This document shows, piece by piece, positions 8,483 to 16,839 of a stretch of 64,000 nt of DNA. The notes beneath the pieces are model-generated. The model was not told where the DNA came from. It was given only the letters and a program-made list of their open reading frames with translations, and ran no database searches. The position numbers and the translations under genes were made by a program. Each line of letters begins with the position of its first letter. Positions within the stretch are counted from its first letter, which is position 1. Source of the DNA: JAPPLB01 sp965208945 (GTDB lineage: Bacteria; Acidobacteriota; Terriglobia; Bryobacterales; UBA6623); assembly GCA_965208945.1 (NCBI GenBank), contig OZ242366.1, positions 5,903,995-5,967,994 of the forward strand, read 5' to 3'.

Positions 8483-10074
8483 GAGTCTGTCCCACAGAAA
8501 AGGGGGACAGCAGGTAGAAGGAAGGAGCAAGAGGGGCGAAACTAGAGGGATGGGGACCAGCTACCGGCCGTATCAACCGGATCAGCCGTATTTGTTACCG
8601 CCGTCGTTGCGGGAGTGGTTGCCGGAAGATCATCTGGCGTATTTCATCTCCGACACGATCGATGCACTGGATCTGAGGATGTTGTACGAACGCTACGAAG
8701 GGGATGGGAGGCGCAATCGGCCGTATCACCCGGCGATGCTGCTGAAGGTGCTGGTGTACTGCTATGCAACGGGAGTGTTTTCGTCGCGTCGGATCGCGGC
8801 GAAGCTGGTGGAGGATGTGGCGCTGCGGGTGCTGGCGGCGGGCAACCGGCCCGATTTTCGGACCATCAATCGATTCCGGCAGCAGCATCTGGAGACGTTT
8901 GGAGAGTTGTTTGTGGAGGTGGTGCGGCTGGCGCGGCGGATGGGCCTGGTGAAGTTGGGGACGGTGGCGTTGGATGGGACGAAAGTACGGGCCAACGCCT
9001 CCAAGCACAAGGCGATGAGTTACGAGAGGATGCAGGCCGAGGAGCGGCGGCTGGAGCAAGAGGTGCGGGCGTTGCTGGAGCGGGCGCAACAGATCGACTT
9101 GGCCGAGGATGAGTTGTACGGAGCGGAGCACAGCGGGGACGAGTTGCCGGAGGAGTTACGGCGGCGGGAGCAACGGCTGGCGAAGATCCGGGAGGCGAAG
9201 CGGGCGCTGGAGGCCGAGCAAGCGGGGCAGGACCAGGCGCGGGGACGGCGAGCGGGGGACGGCAAGGTGGCCTCGGGGAAGCGGTCTCAGGGCGGGGTGT
9301 CGAAATACCAGCGGGAGTATGGCGAGCCGCCCCCGAAGAAGCAGCGCAATTTCACCGACCCGGAGAGCCGGATCATGAAACTGCAGCAGGGGTTCGAGCA
9401 GTGCTACAACGCGCAAGCGGTGGTGGAAGAAGGCCGTCAGTTGATCGTGGCGCAGCAGGTGGGCCAGAACGCGGCCGACAACGGGGTGCTGCTGGAGCTG
9501 GTCGATGAGGTGGAGCGGAACACGGGGAGCAAGCCGCAGCGGGTACTGGCGGATGCGGGGTATCGCAGTGAGGAGAACTTTGCGGGGTTGGAAGGGCGGC
9601 AGGTCGAGGGCTTGGTGGCGCTGGGGCGAGAGGGACGGGCGAGCCGGTCGGAGCAGCCGAAGATTGTCGGAGCAGCGACGGCGCGCATGCGGAGGCGCTT
9701 GGCCGAGCCGCGTGGCCAGCAGCACTACGCGCGCCGCAAAGGGCTGGTGGAGCCGGTCTTCGGATGGTTGAAAGCGAGGTTGGGGTTCCGGCAATTCTCG
9801 CTGCGAGGGCTGCGTAAAGTCCAAGGCGAATGGAGTTTGGTGACGCTGGCATTGAACCTGCGCCGGATGGCCGGGATGGTGCCGCTGGCGACGGTGGGGT
9901 AGCATGCCGAGCCCAACACCAGGCTCCCAGCAACAGCCAGCAAGCTCGGTATAGCTATCAGCCGTAAATCTGACCCGGAATGTAGACTGGGGTCGCCACC
10001 GAATTCACGCACAGTGCCGTCGTCAATGATCCCATCGTGCCCAACGACAGCTCTGATTCCTGTGGGACAGACTC
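8483..10074 (+). mobile_element. IS1182-family insertion sequence, intact
   Basis: Bounded by perfect 15-bp inverted repeats GAGTCTGTCCCACAG (8483-8497) and its complement (10060-10074). CTAG occurs on both sides (8479-8482 and 10075-10078), consistent with a 4-bp palindromic target duplication. The left CTAG contains the clpB stop; the right one starts a copy of the ~183-bp foldback repeat, so the insertion split the clpB-repeat junction. The single transposase gene is uninterrupted. Confidence 0.88.
8550..9902 (+). CDS. IS1182-family transposase
   Basis: 450-residue DDE transposase. The N-terminal DUF772-like domain (YRPYQPDQPYLLPPSL, then NRPYHPAMLLKVLVYCYATG) is followed by the first catalytic Asp in VALDGTKVRANAS. 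A long charged helical insertion comes next. The C-terminal transposase block has DAGYRSEEN and RKGLVEPVFGWLKARLGFRQF. The order and spacing are typical of IS1182/IS5-superfamily enzymes. The frame is open throughout and both inverted repeats are intact, so it may be active. Confidence 0.93.
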   Translation: MGTSYRPYQPDQPYLLPPSLREWLPEDHLAYFISDTIDALDLRMLYERYEGDGRRNRPYHPAMLLKVLVYCYATGVFSSRRIAAKLVEDVALRVLAAGNRPDFRTINRFRQQHLETFGELFVEVVRLARRMGLVKLGTVALDGTKVRANASKHKAMSYERMQAEERRLEQEVRALLERAQQIDLAEDELYGAEHSGDELPEELRRREQRLAKIREAKRALEAEQAGQDQARGRRAGDGKVASGKRSQGGVSKYQREYGEPPPKKQRNFTDPESRIMKLQQGFEQCYNAQAVVEEGRQLIVAQQVGQNAADNGVLLELVDEVERNTGSKPQRVLADAGYRSEENFAGLEGRQVEGLVALGREGRASRSEQPKIVGAATARMRRRLAEPRGQQHYARRKGLVEPVFGWLKARLGFRQFSLRGLRKVQGEWSLVTLALNLRRMAGMVPLATVG

Positions 10075-10075
10075 C

Positions 10076-10257
10076 TAGCCTGCATTTCTCACCACCCGAC
10101 GGTCGAAGCACGCGATACGACCGCCAGGACTTCGTTGCGCTTGCTTGCCGTACTCAACGTACTGTTCAAGTACTCCTGCGCGCGCCAAGCAGCTCGCGCC
10201 TCGTCCTGGCGGCCCTCTCACCACTTCGCCTCGCCACGTGGTGAGACATGCAGGCTA
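10076..10257 (+). repeat. ~183-bp foldback repeat, copy next to IS1182 element
   Basis: Complete copy with ends TAGCCTGCATTTCTCACCAC and its near-complement. It lies between convergent clpB (plus IS) and glnD. Before the IS insertion its first bases would have included the clpB stop codon. Together with the IS end it accounts for the gap 9903-10298. Confidence 0.9.
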
Positions 10258-10298
10258 AGTGGATTCTCAAATCAACCGGCCAGCGGCCTAGCTGGCGC

Positions 10299-12881
10299 CT
10301 AACCGGCTTTTTCGGATACACGAACTCCGCACGCCGCCAGCATCTCGTCACGCAAACGTTCGCCTTCCATCGGCGCAAGTTTCCCATCGGGACCAGTTGC
10401 GTAGAACACGTCCATCGCCTTGCGGCCTTGCGTGTCAATCAGAACGACCTCGATATCGTAACCGCCGGAAGAGATCGTTCGAGCCAAGTCGTACAGCAAG
10501 CCGATTCGGTCCTGTGCAGTGACATGAATCACCGTGGCTCGTTGCGACGTTTGATTGTCGATGCTCACGCGGGGCTTGATCCAGGTCCTCGCCGCAGTAC
10601 GAAACACGGGCTCGCGGGCCTGCAGCAGATCCGTCACCTCAACCCGGTCCTCTGCGACTTTCCTTAGCGTGCGAGTCAATTGCAAGGACGCGTCCGGGCT
10701 CACGTCCAAGCGGTGGTTGGAATCCACAACGATGAACGTGTCCAGAACGAGGCCGTATGCATTCGAGAATGCTTCCGCTTTCTCGATGCTAACTCCAAAA
10801 GCCGCCAATCCACCGCACAACGAGGCAAACAGATTCGGCCGGTCCCTTGTTATCACAGCGACTTCGTAGAACGACCCGTTTGCCGTCACGCTGACGGCGG
10901 AATCCTGTTCGGCGAGTCTCCTGCTGAGCTTAAAATGCGAACGAATCTTTTCTGGAGTACGGGTTCGGAGATAGCGTTCAGGGAAGCCCTCTAAAAACTC
11001 ATCCACGTCCTTGCGCTCGTCAGCTGACGCGGGGGGAGCCAGATAAGTCTGTGAGGCTTCCGGACGGATGCGAAGATCCTCCACATCAGCGGTAAGACGG
11101 TTGTACGTGGCGACATAAAGTTGCCAGAGCAATTCTCTTCGCCAGGGAGTCATGGCCGAAGGGTTCAGCGCGCGGATGTCGGCGAAAGTAACGAGGGTTA
11201 ATGCCTTCAAGCGATCGGTCGTGCCCACAATGTCAGCCAACTCATGGATCGTTTCGGGATCACTCACGTCACGTCCTCGCATGAACGCCGACATGGTCAA
11301 GTGGTGCCGGATCAGGAATCGCACGGTTTCCCGTCCGGCGGCCTCCATCCCTATACGCTCCATTGCGCGATCGGTCAGCTCAATGCTCCGCTGCGAATGG
11401 TCCGGGCCCGGCACGCCTTTACCTACATCGTGGAACAACACGGCGAAAAAGAGGCGCTCGGGATACTCCAATTCGACCAATAGACTGCCGTAATCGCGAA
11501 GGTTCTCGTCCTTGCCCTCTCGTAATTCATGGATGTGGCGCACTGCCCGGAACACATGCTCATCCACGGTATAGCGATGATAGAAGTCACGGATGACGAG
11601 ACAGTCAATGAGTTTGAACTCCGGAAAGAGTGCAAACAAAACACCTGTCTCGTGCATGGCGGTGAGCGCGCGGTAGGCGTGGCGCAGCTTAAGGATCGCT
11701 GCAAGCACGGGCCATACGTCGGCTCGCGAACGGGCATAAGTCTCAATACCCGGAAGAGCCTCCTTGATCCTGCGCTCCGTTTCAGCCGCGAGCGGCAACC
11801 CGTGTCGTGAAACCCAGCGGAACAGTTCGAAAACAAGCTCGGGACGGTCTTTGAGGGCTTGACTGTGCTGAAGATAAATTCGTCCACGCGATACCGGAAA
11901 GTAGACATGCGAGAGCCGTGATGAACGGTCCCTCACGCGCGTCAGCAGGGTTCGACGCGAAACAGCCGCCACCTCCATCATTTGAGTTGCCAGTCGAGAA
12001 ACAGCACGGACGTGACGGAAGTAGTCACGCATCCAGTCCTCCGTGCGGTGCACCTTCAGAAACGGCTTGGCCAAGCCTGACTGAGAGACACGGTCCTGCA
12101 TTTCAAACGTGAGATTGTTGTTGTCGCGTCCGACGAAGTAGTGCAGGTAGCAGCGTACAGAGAACAAAAAGCGCTTTGCTTGCGTCCACCCCGTGCCATC
12201 CTTGTTCGGCAGATGATCCTCGCTCAGCGGCACGTGATCCTGAGTGACGTTGACGAGTTGCGAAATCCAACATGCCAAATGAAAGTCGCGAAGCCCGCCG
12301 GGGCACTCCTTGATATCAGGCTCCAGATGGTAGATCGTCTTGCCATGCCGCTGGTGGCGAGCCTGACTCAATTCGACGAGGTTTCTCAGCAAGGCACTCT
12401 GCTCGCGTAGATAGAACTGCGGCAACTGTTGGCCGTGGAGCAGCCCGAAAAGATCCCGATCGCCGGCGAGGAAACGGCTATCGAGCAGGCTGATGTTGAG
12501 TTCGGCGTTTTCCGGAGTGATGGTCGTGCAATCCTTGGGCGTCCGCACCGAATGCGATACCCGGAGCTTGGCATCCCAGAGACCCGCCAGCAGCCTAGCA
12601 AGCGCTCCTTCCGACTGCGCAACGAGACGATCGTCGCTGAAAAGTATCAGGAGGTCGACATCTGAATGGGGGAAAAGCTGTGACCGGCCGTAACCTCCCA
12701 CAGCAACAGCAGCGATGTCGCCTTTCTCGGCTTCGGGGAAACACTCCGAGAAGCTGCGCGCGACGATACGGTCAACTTCACCACTGCGAGCTGACACGCA
12801 GGCGAGGCCGTCAGTATCGGAAAAGAACCGTTTCTTCTTCAGATCCCATCCGCGCATTGCCAGGGATATCGAATCCGGCAA
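10299..12881 (-). CDS. glnD: [protein-PII] uridylyltransferase / uridylyl-removing enzyme
   Basis: Bifunctional nitrogen sensor that uridylylates PII under low glutamine and removes UMP under high glutamine. Nucleotidyltransferase motif GGYGRSQLFPHSDVDLLIL at about residues 62-80; the HD-type hydrolase has FHDVGKG and PDHSQRS near the middle; the C-terminus carries two ACT domains for glutamine sensing (about 680-850). 860 residues, normal size. The frame opens with TTG at 12881 behind GGAG; an ATG eight codons later (12857) is an alternative. It lies 14 bp downstream of glnB, an operon of the enzyme with its own substrate. Confidence 0.96.
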   Translation of the reverse strand: MPDSISLAMRGWDLKKKRFFSDTDGLACVSARSGEVDRIVARSFSECFPEAEKGDIAAVAVGGYGRSQLFPHSDVDLLILFSDDRLVAQSEGALARLLAGLWDAKLRVSHSVRTPKDCTTITPENAELNISLLDSRFLAGDRDLFGLLHGQQLPQFYLREQSALLRNLVELSQARHQRHGKTIYHLEPDIKECPGGLRDFHLACWISQLVNVTQDHVPLSEDHLPNKDGTGWTQAKRFLFSVRCYLHYFVGRDNNNLTFEMQDRVSQSGLAKPFLKVHRTEDWMRDYFRHVRAVSRLATQMMEVAAVSRRTLLTRVRDRSSRLSHVYFPVSRGRIYLQHSQALKDRPELVFELFRWVSRHGLPLAAETERRIKEALPGIETYARSRADVWPVLAAILKLRHAYRALTAMHETGVLFALFPEFKLIDCLVIRDFYHRYTVDEHVFRAVRHIHELREGKDENLRDYGSLLVELEYPERLFFAVLFHDVGKGVPGPDHSQRSIELTDRAMERIGMEAAGRETVRFLIRHHLTMSAFMRGRDVSDPETIHELADIVGTTDRLKALTLVTFADIRALNPSAMTPWRRELLWQLYVATYNRLTADVEDLRIRPEASQTYLAPPASADERKDVDEFLEGFPERYLRTRTPEKIRSHFKLSRRLAEQDSAVSVTANGSFYEVAVITRDRPNLFASLCGGLAAFGVSIEKAEAFSNAYGLVLDTFIVVDSNHRLDVSPDASLQLTRTLRKVAEDRVEVTDLLQAREPVFRTAARTWIKPRVSIDNQTSQRATVIHVTAQDRIGLLYDLARTISSGGYDIEVVLIDTQGRKAMDVFYATGPDGKLAPMEGERLRDEMLAACGVRVSEKAG

Positions 12882-12895
12882 TGTGATCCGCTCCT

Positions 12896-13234
12896 CTAGA
12901 GAGCGTCTCCGCCCGTTTCATGGTTGCGGATCCGAACCGCTTCCTCCGCCGGGCAGACAATAACTTTGCCATCTCCGATCCTGCCTGTCCGAGCCGCCGT
13001 GACAATCGCATCGACCACCTCTTCTACACTCTCGTCCATTACGACCGTCTCGAGCTTCACCTTGGGCAGCAAATCAATCTCGTATTCCTGCCCGCGGTAG
13101 ATCCCCTTGTGCCCTTTCTGACGGCCATGACCACGAATGTCGTAGATCGTCATACCATAGATGCCGATCTCGCTCAGAGCAGCACGCACGCCATCGAGCT
13201 TGAAAGGTTGAATGATTGCCTCAACCCTCTTCAT
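12896..13234 (-). CDS. glnB: nitrogen regulatory protein PII
   Basis: 112-residue trimeric PII signal protein that binds ATP/ADP and 2-oxoglutarate and controls nitrogen assimilation targets. The T-loop is complete (GHGRQKGHKGIYRGQEYEID), with Y51 in the position uridylylated by GlnD. The B-loop TGRIGDGKV is present. The length matches GlnB/GlnK. The C-terminus (NHETGGDAL) differs from enterobacterial GlnB. No amtB neighbour is seen, so GlnB rather than GlnK is the better label. Confidence 0.95.
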   Translation of the reverse strand: MKRVEAIIQPFKLDGVRAALSEIGIYGMTIYDIRGHGRQKGHKGIYRGQEYEIDLLPKVKLETVVMDESVEEVVDAIVTAARTGRIGDGKVIVCPAEEAVRIRNHETGGDAL

Positions 13235-13618
13235 CGAAAGAACCTTTGCGGCCGTGCTTCCCTTCCCCCGAGATCAGCTCGGCACGCAAGCAAGATCCGC
13301 TAACGCTGACGCATCCAACTCCGTGTCACCGCGGGCAAGCCGGCATTGTTGAACGTCAAAGAGAACGAATGGCCGACTTAGCCGGATGTAAGGCAATGCT
13401 ATCACAGCGCCCTGCGGACCGGATGCGCAATCCGGTACATAAAAATTTTTGATCGGGGGCCTCGTCGAGCCTGGTTCTCTCATGAAGAAAGCGGTTCAGT
13501 GTCACCCTTTGCCCTCATGGCCCAGGAACGGGAGTTGACGGTGCAGATCATCGGCCGTGGTCCATAGCACCGAATCGTAGATCTGCTCATCGCCGCACCA
13601 TGTCGGTGGGATTCTATA
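13235..13618. other. intergenic region between divergent glnB and a sugar-epimerase gene
   Basis: No gene called. It must contain the glnB-glnD promoter; no sigma54 site (TGGC-type) was found by eye. TATAAT at 13615-13620 overlaps the first candidate ATG of the next gene. It could serve as a -10 box only if translation starts at the second ATG (13631), which would give an almost leaderless transcript. Confidence 0.5.
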
Positions 13619-14479
13619 ATGGGCGCTGCGATGAAATTCGGAGTAAACACGATGATCTGGTCCGGGGCATTCGACTCCTCGATCCCCCTGGACAAGATCA
13701 AGCAAGCGGGCCTCGACGGGATCGAGATCCCTGCCTTCGATGCAAAGGATGTAGATGTAGCCGTGCTCAAGCGGGCGCTGAGCGACTCTGACCTTGAATG
13801 CACCTTCTGTTCCGTCAATCCGCCGGGCAAGAATCCCATCAGCGAGGACGCGGCCGTTCGGGCGGAAACCCTCGAGCATTGGAAGCAGGTGGTCGCCACC
13901 GCAGGCGAGGCCGGCGTGCAGTTGATCGCAGGGCCGACCTATTCTCCGGTGGGCCATTTGCCGGGACGCCGCCGAAATGACGACGAATGGAAGTGGGGCG
14001 TTGACTTCCATCGGCAGCTCGATACTGCTTTGCAGGACGCCGGCGCTGAACTTGCGATCGAGCCCTTGAACCGCTTCGAAACGTATTTTCTAAACACTGC
14101 CGAAGACACGGTGCGCTTTGTCGACGAAATCGGCAGTCCACGGATCGGCATCCTCTTCGACACGTTTCATTCGAACATCGAAGAGAAAAGCATCCCGGAG
14201 GGATACCAGATGTGCGGTTCAAGGCTCAAGCACGTCCATGCCTGTGAGAATGATCGAGGCGTGCCCGGCACGGGGCACGTGGACTGGACTTCGGTTCTCG
14301 GGACCTTGCGGGAGATCGGCTACGATGGCTGGCTCACGATCGAGTCGTTCAATGGGACGATTCCTCAACTTGCCGCGGCGACGGCGATTTGGCGGGATCT
14401 GGCGGAATCAATGGATGACATCGCTTTCGAGGGAGCGGCCTTCCTCAAGCGCGCATGGGAAAATGAGAATCAGGCATGA
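13619..14479 (+). CDS. sugar phosphate isomerase/epimerase, D-tagatose/D-psicose 3-epimerase-like
   Basis: 286-residue TIM-barrel protein of the xylose-isomerase-like family. The expected metal ligands and catalytic acids appear in order: Glu in AIEPLNRFE, Asp in LFDTFHSNIEE, His in KHVHACENDRG and Glu in TIESFNG. This is the ketose 3-epimerase pattern rather than AP-endonuclease. Two starts are possible; 13619 has GGTGGG upstream, while 13631 begins at the usual MKFGVNTMIW. Its stop overlaps the start of the next gene (ATGA), so the two form an operon, probably for uptake or breakdown of an unusual sugar or polyol. The substrate is not determinable. Confidence 0.85.
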   Translation: MGAAMKFGVNTMIWSGAFDSSIPLDKIKQAGLDGIEIPAFDAKDVDVAVLKRALSDSDLECTFCSVNPPGKNPISEDAAVRAETLEHWKQVVATAGEAGVQLIAGPTYSPVGHLPGRRRNDDEWKWGVDFHRQLDTALQDAGAELAIEPLNRFETYFLNTAEDTVRFVDEIGSPRIGILFDTFHSNIEEKSIPEGYQMCGSRLKHVHACENDRGVPGTGHVDWTSVLGTLREIGYDGWLTIESFNGTIPQLAAATAIWRDLAESMDDIAFEGAAFLKRAWENENQA

Positions 14480-15225
14480 AGCTTGAAGGGCGCGTAGCGA
14501 TCGTCACGGGGGCCGGCACCGGCATGGGCCAGGCGATTGCGGAACTTTTCGCCGCGGAAGGGGCGAAGGTCCTCGTCAACTACAGGGTTTCCAAGGCTGA
14601 GGCGGAAGAGGTCGTGGCGAAGATCCGTGACTTCGGGGGTGACGCGGTCACCCATCAAGCCGACGTCTCGCAGGACGCCGAGGCGCGTTCGATGATGAAA
14701 GCCGTCGACGAACGCTGGGGCCGCTTGGACACTCTCGTGAACAATGCCGGGTGGAGTAAAGTCACTCCTCACCATCAATTGGAAGAGCTCACCGACGAGA
14801 TTTGGGACCGCACGCTGAACACCAACCTCCGTGGCGCATTCTATTGCTCAAGAGCAGCAGCTCCCCTTCTACGGAGGCACCCAGGGGCATCGATCATCAA
14901 CAACACCTCTGCATCGGCGTGGCATGCGACAGGCAGTTCGATCGTCTATGCGGCATCGAAAGCGGCGATGGTGAACATGACGAAGTCATTGGCGCGGGTT
15001 TTCGCCCCGGAAGTTCGGGTCAATGCAATCGCACCCGGTCTCGTACGTACGCGCTTCGCGGGCTGGCCGGATTCAACTTTTGAGGAAGGCCCGAAGATCT
15101 CGCCGCTGCGACGCATCTCCACGGTCGAAGAAGTAGCAAAAGTCTGCTTGTTTCTCGCTGCGGATGCGACCGCGATTACCGCGGAAACGATCCTGATCGA
15201 CTGCGGCAAAACACAATTGGGCTGA
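14476..15225 (+). CDS. short-chain dehydrogenase/reductase (SDR)
   Basis: 249-residue classical SDR with a Rossmann fold. Nucleotide motif TGAGTGMG at residues 11-18, NNAG at 89-92, catalytic S145, Y158 and K162 (YAASK). The residue after the second strand (NYR) suggests NADP(H) preference, as in FabG-like enzymes. It is translationally coupled to the epimerase gene by an ATGA overlap. The likely role is oxidation or reduction of the sugar handled by its partner. Confidence 0.9.
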   Translation: MKLEGRVAIVTGAGTGMGQAIAELFAAEGAKVLVNYRVSKAEAEEVVAKIRDFGGDAVTHQADVSQDAEARSMMKAVDERWGRLDTLVNNAGWSKVTPHHQLEELTDEIWDRTLNTNLRGAFYCSRAAAPLLRRHPGASIINNTSASAWHATGSSIVYAASKAAMVNMTKSLARVFAPEVRVNAIAPGLVRTRFAGWPDSTFEEGPKISPLRRISTVEEVAKVCLFLAADATAITAETILIDCGKTQLG

Positions 15226-15318
15226 GGGTTGCGGATCAGCGCCTCGGCCTCCCGCACTGTTTGAATCTGCTATGCTGCTCATTCCACCTACGGACCTGCG
15301 CCCGCGGCGCCCCGCCAG

Positions 15319-16644
15319 ATGGAGGACCTCTTGGACGAGCCGATATTGAAAATCACCGACTCGCGGACATCAAAAGACTACGCAGCGCCGATCCAGAACG
15401 CCACGGTCCGGGCGATGGATCTTCGCCAGATCAAGGAAGACCCCAACGAGTTCGGGATGTTGTCCTACGACCCCGGCTATACGAATACTGCGTCTTGCAC
15501 CAGCCGGATCACATACATCGACGGCGAGAAGGGCATTCTGCGTTATCACGGCTTTCCAATAGAAAGCCTGGCTGAAAATTGCACGTACACCGAGGTGGCC
15601 TATCTGCTCCTGCACGGTGAGTTGCCGACCACCTCGGAATTGCGCAACTGGAACGAAGAAATCAACCATCACACGATGGTTCACGAAAACATCAAGAAAT
15701 TCGTCGACGGTTTTCTCTACGATGCGCACCCGATGGGGATACTGGTCAGTTCCGTGGCTGCGCTGTCGACGTTCTACCCCGACGCGAAGCGTATCGAGAG
15801 CCGTTCGAACCGAAGGTTGCAGCAACTGCGGCTGATCAGCAAGATACCCACTCTGGCGGCATACGCTTTTCGACACAGCCTAGGTCTACCGTACGCCTAT
15901 CCCGACAATGACTTGACCTATACCGAGAACTTCATGAACATGCTCTGGAAGCGGACGGAGCTGCGGTACAAGTCGAGTCCGGTGCTCGCCAGAGCGCTCG
16001 ACGTGCTGTTCATCCTGCACGCCGACCATGAGCAGAACTGCAGCACGAGCACGATGCGCACGGTAGCCAGCGCGAACTCCGATCCCTATGTTGCAACCGC
16101 GGCGGCGGCGGGCGCACTCTACGGACCGTTGCATGGGGGTGCGAACGAGGCCGTCCTTCAGATGCTTGACGAGATCGGCTCGGCAAGCAACATTCCTGAG
16201 TTCATTAACCGCGTCAAGGCGGGCGAAGTGCGCCTGATGGGATTCGGGCACCGCGTGTACAAGAGCTACGACCCTCGAGCCCGGATCATCCGTCAAGTGG
16301 CCGACGAAGTCTTCGAGGTGACGGGCCGGAGCCCGAAGATCGATCTCGCGAAGGAACTCGAGCGCATCGCTCTCGAAGACGACTACTTCGTCAAGCGGAA
16401 GCTTTACCCGAACGTCGATTTCTATTCAGGCATCATCTATGAAGCGATGGGTTTTCGACCCGAGATGTTCACCGTACTCTTCGCGATTCCTCGAACATCC
16501 GGTTGGCTGACACATTGGGAAGAGTTGATGATCGACCCGGAACGTCGTATCGCCCGTCCCCGCCAAGTCTATCTCGGTCCCGAAAAGCGCGAATTCGTGC
16601 CGATCGACAAGCGCTTGGGAGAAGCGCAAAAAGCCCACGCCTAG
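15319..16644 (+). CDS. gltA: citrate synthase
   Basis: Condenses acetyl-CoA and oxaloacetate, first step of the TCA cycle. 441 residues, close to type II (hexameric) bacterial citrate synthases. Active-site segments are intact: the His in LHADHEQN, the His in GFGHRVYK and the Asp in PNVDFYSG. The ATG at 15319 has no ribosome site, whereas a TTG at 15331 in frame follows GGAGG with good spacing and may be the real start. The TAG stop lies within the end of a foldback repeat copy. Confidence 0.96.
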   Translation: MEDLLDEPILKITDSRTSKDYAAPIQNATVRAMDLRQIKEDPNEFGMLSYDPGYTNTASCTSRITYIDGEKGILRYHGFPIESLAENCTYTEVAYLLLHGELPTTSELRNWNEEINHHTMVHENIKKFVDGFLYDAHPMGILVSSVAALSTFYPDAKRIESRSNRRLQQLRLISKIPTLAAYAFRHSLGLPYAYPDNDLTYTENFMNMLWKRTELRYKSSPVLARALDVLFILHADHEQNCSTSTMRTVASANSDPYVATAAAAGALYGPLHGGANEAVLQMLDEIGSASNIPEFINRVKAGEVRLMGFGHRVYKSYDPRARIIRQVADEVFEVTGRSPKIDLAKELERIALEDDYFVKRKLYPNVDFYSGIIYEAMGFRPEMFTVLFAIPRTSGWLTHWEELMIDPERRIARPRQVYLGPEKREFVPIDKRLGEAQKAHA

Positions 16645-16832
16645 CCGGCATTTCTCACCACCCGACGGTCGAAGCACGTCATACGACCGCCAGGACTTCG
16701 TTGCGTTTGCTTGCCGTGCTCAACGTACCGTCAAGTACGCCTGCGCGCGCCAAGCGGCTCGCGCCTCGTCCTGACGGCCCTCTCGGCCCTCTCACCCACT
16801 TCGCCTCGCCACGTGGGGAGAAATGCAGGCTA
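16642..16832 (+). repeat. ~183-bp foldback repeat, copy overlapping the gltA stop
   Basis: 191 bp because of an internal 9-10-base duplication (CGGCCCTCT twice). The first bases TAG are the gltA stop codon. It lies between convergent genes. Confidence 0.9.
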
Positions 16833-16839
16833 GCCGGTT

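Noticed and set aside
13235..13460. Sigma54 promoter for glnB
   Set aside because: No GG-N10-GC type match found by eye on the minus strand.
13502..13620. Protein-like minus-strand tail (GDEQIYDSVLWTTADDL, then a stop)
   Set aside because: It could be the debris of a gene end, but the frame upstream of it is antisense to the sugar-epimerase gene and no family was recognised.
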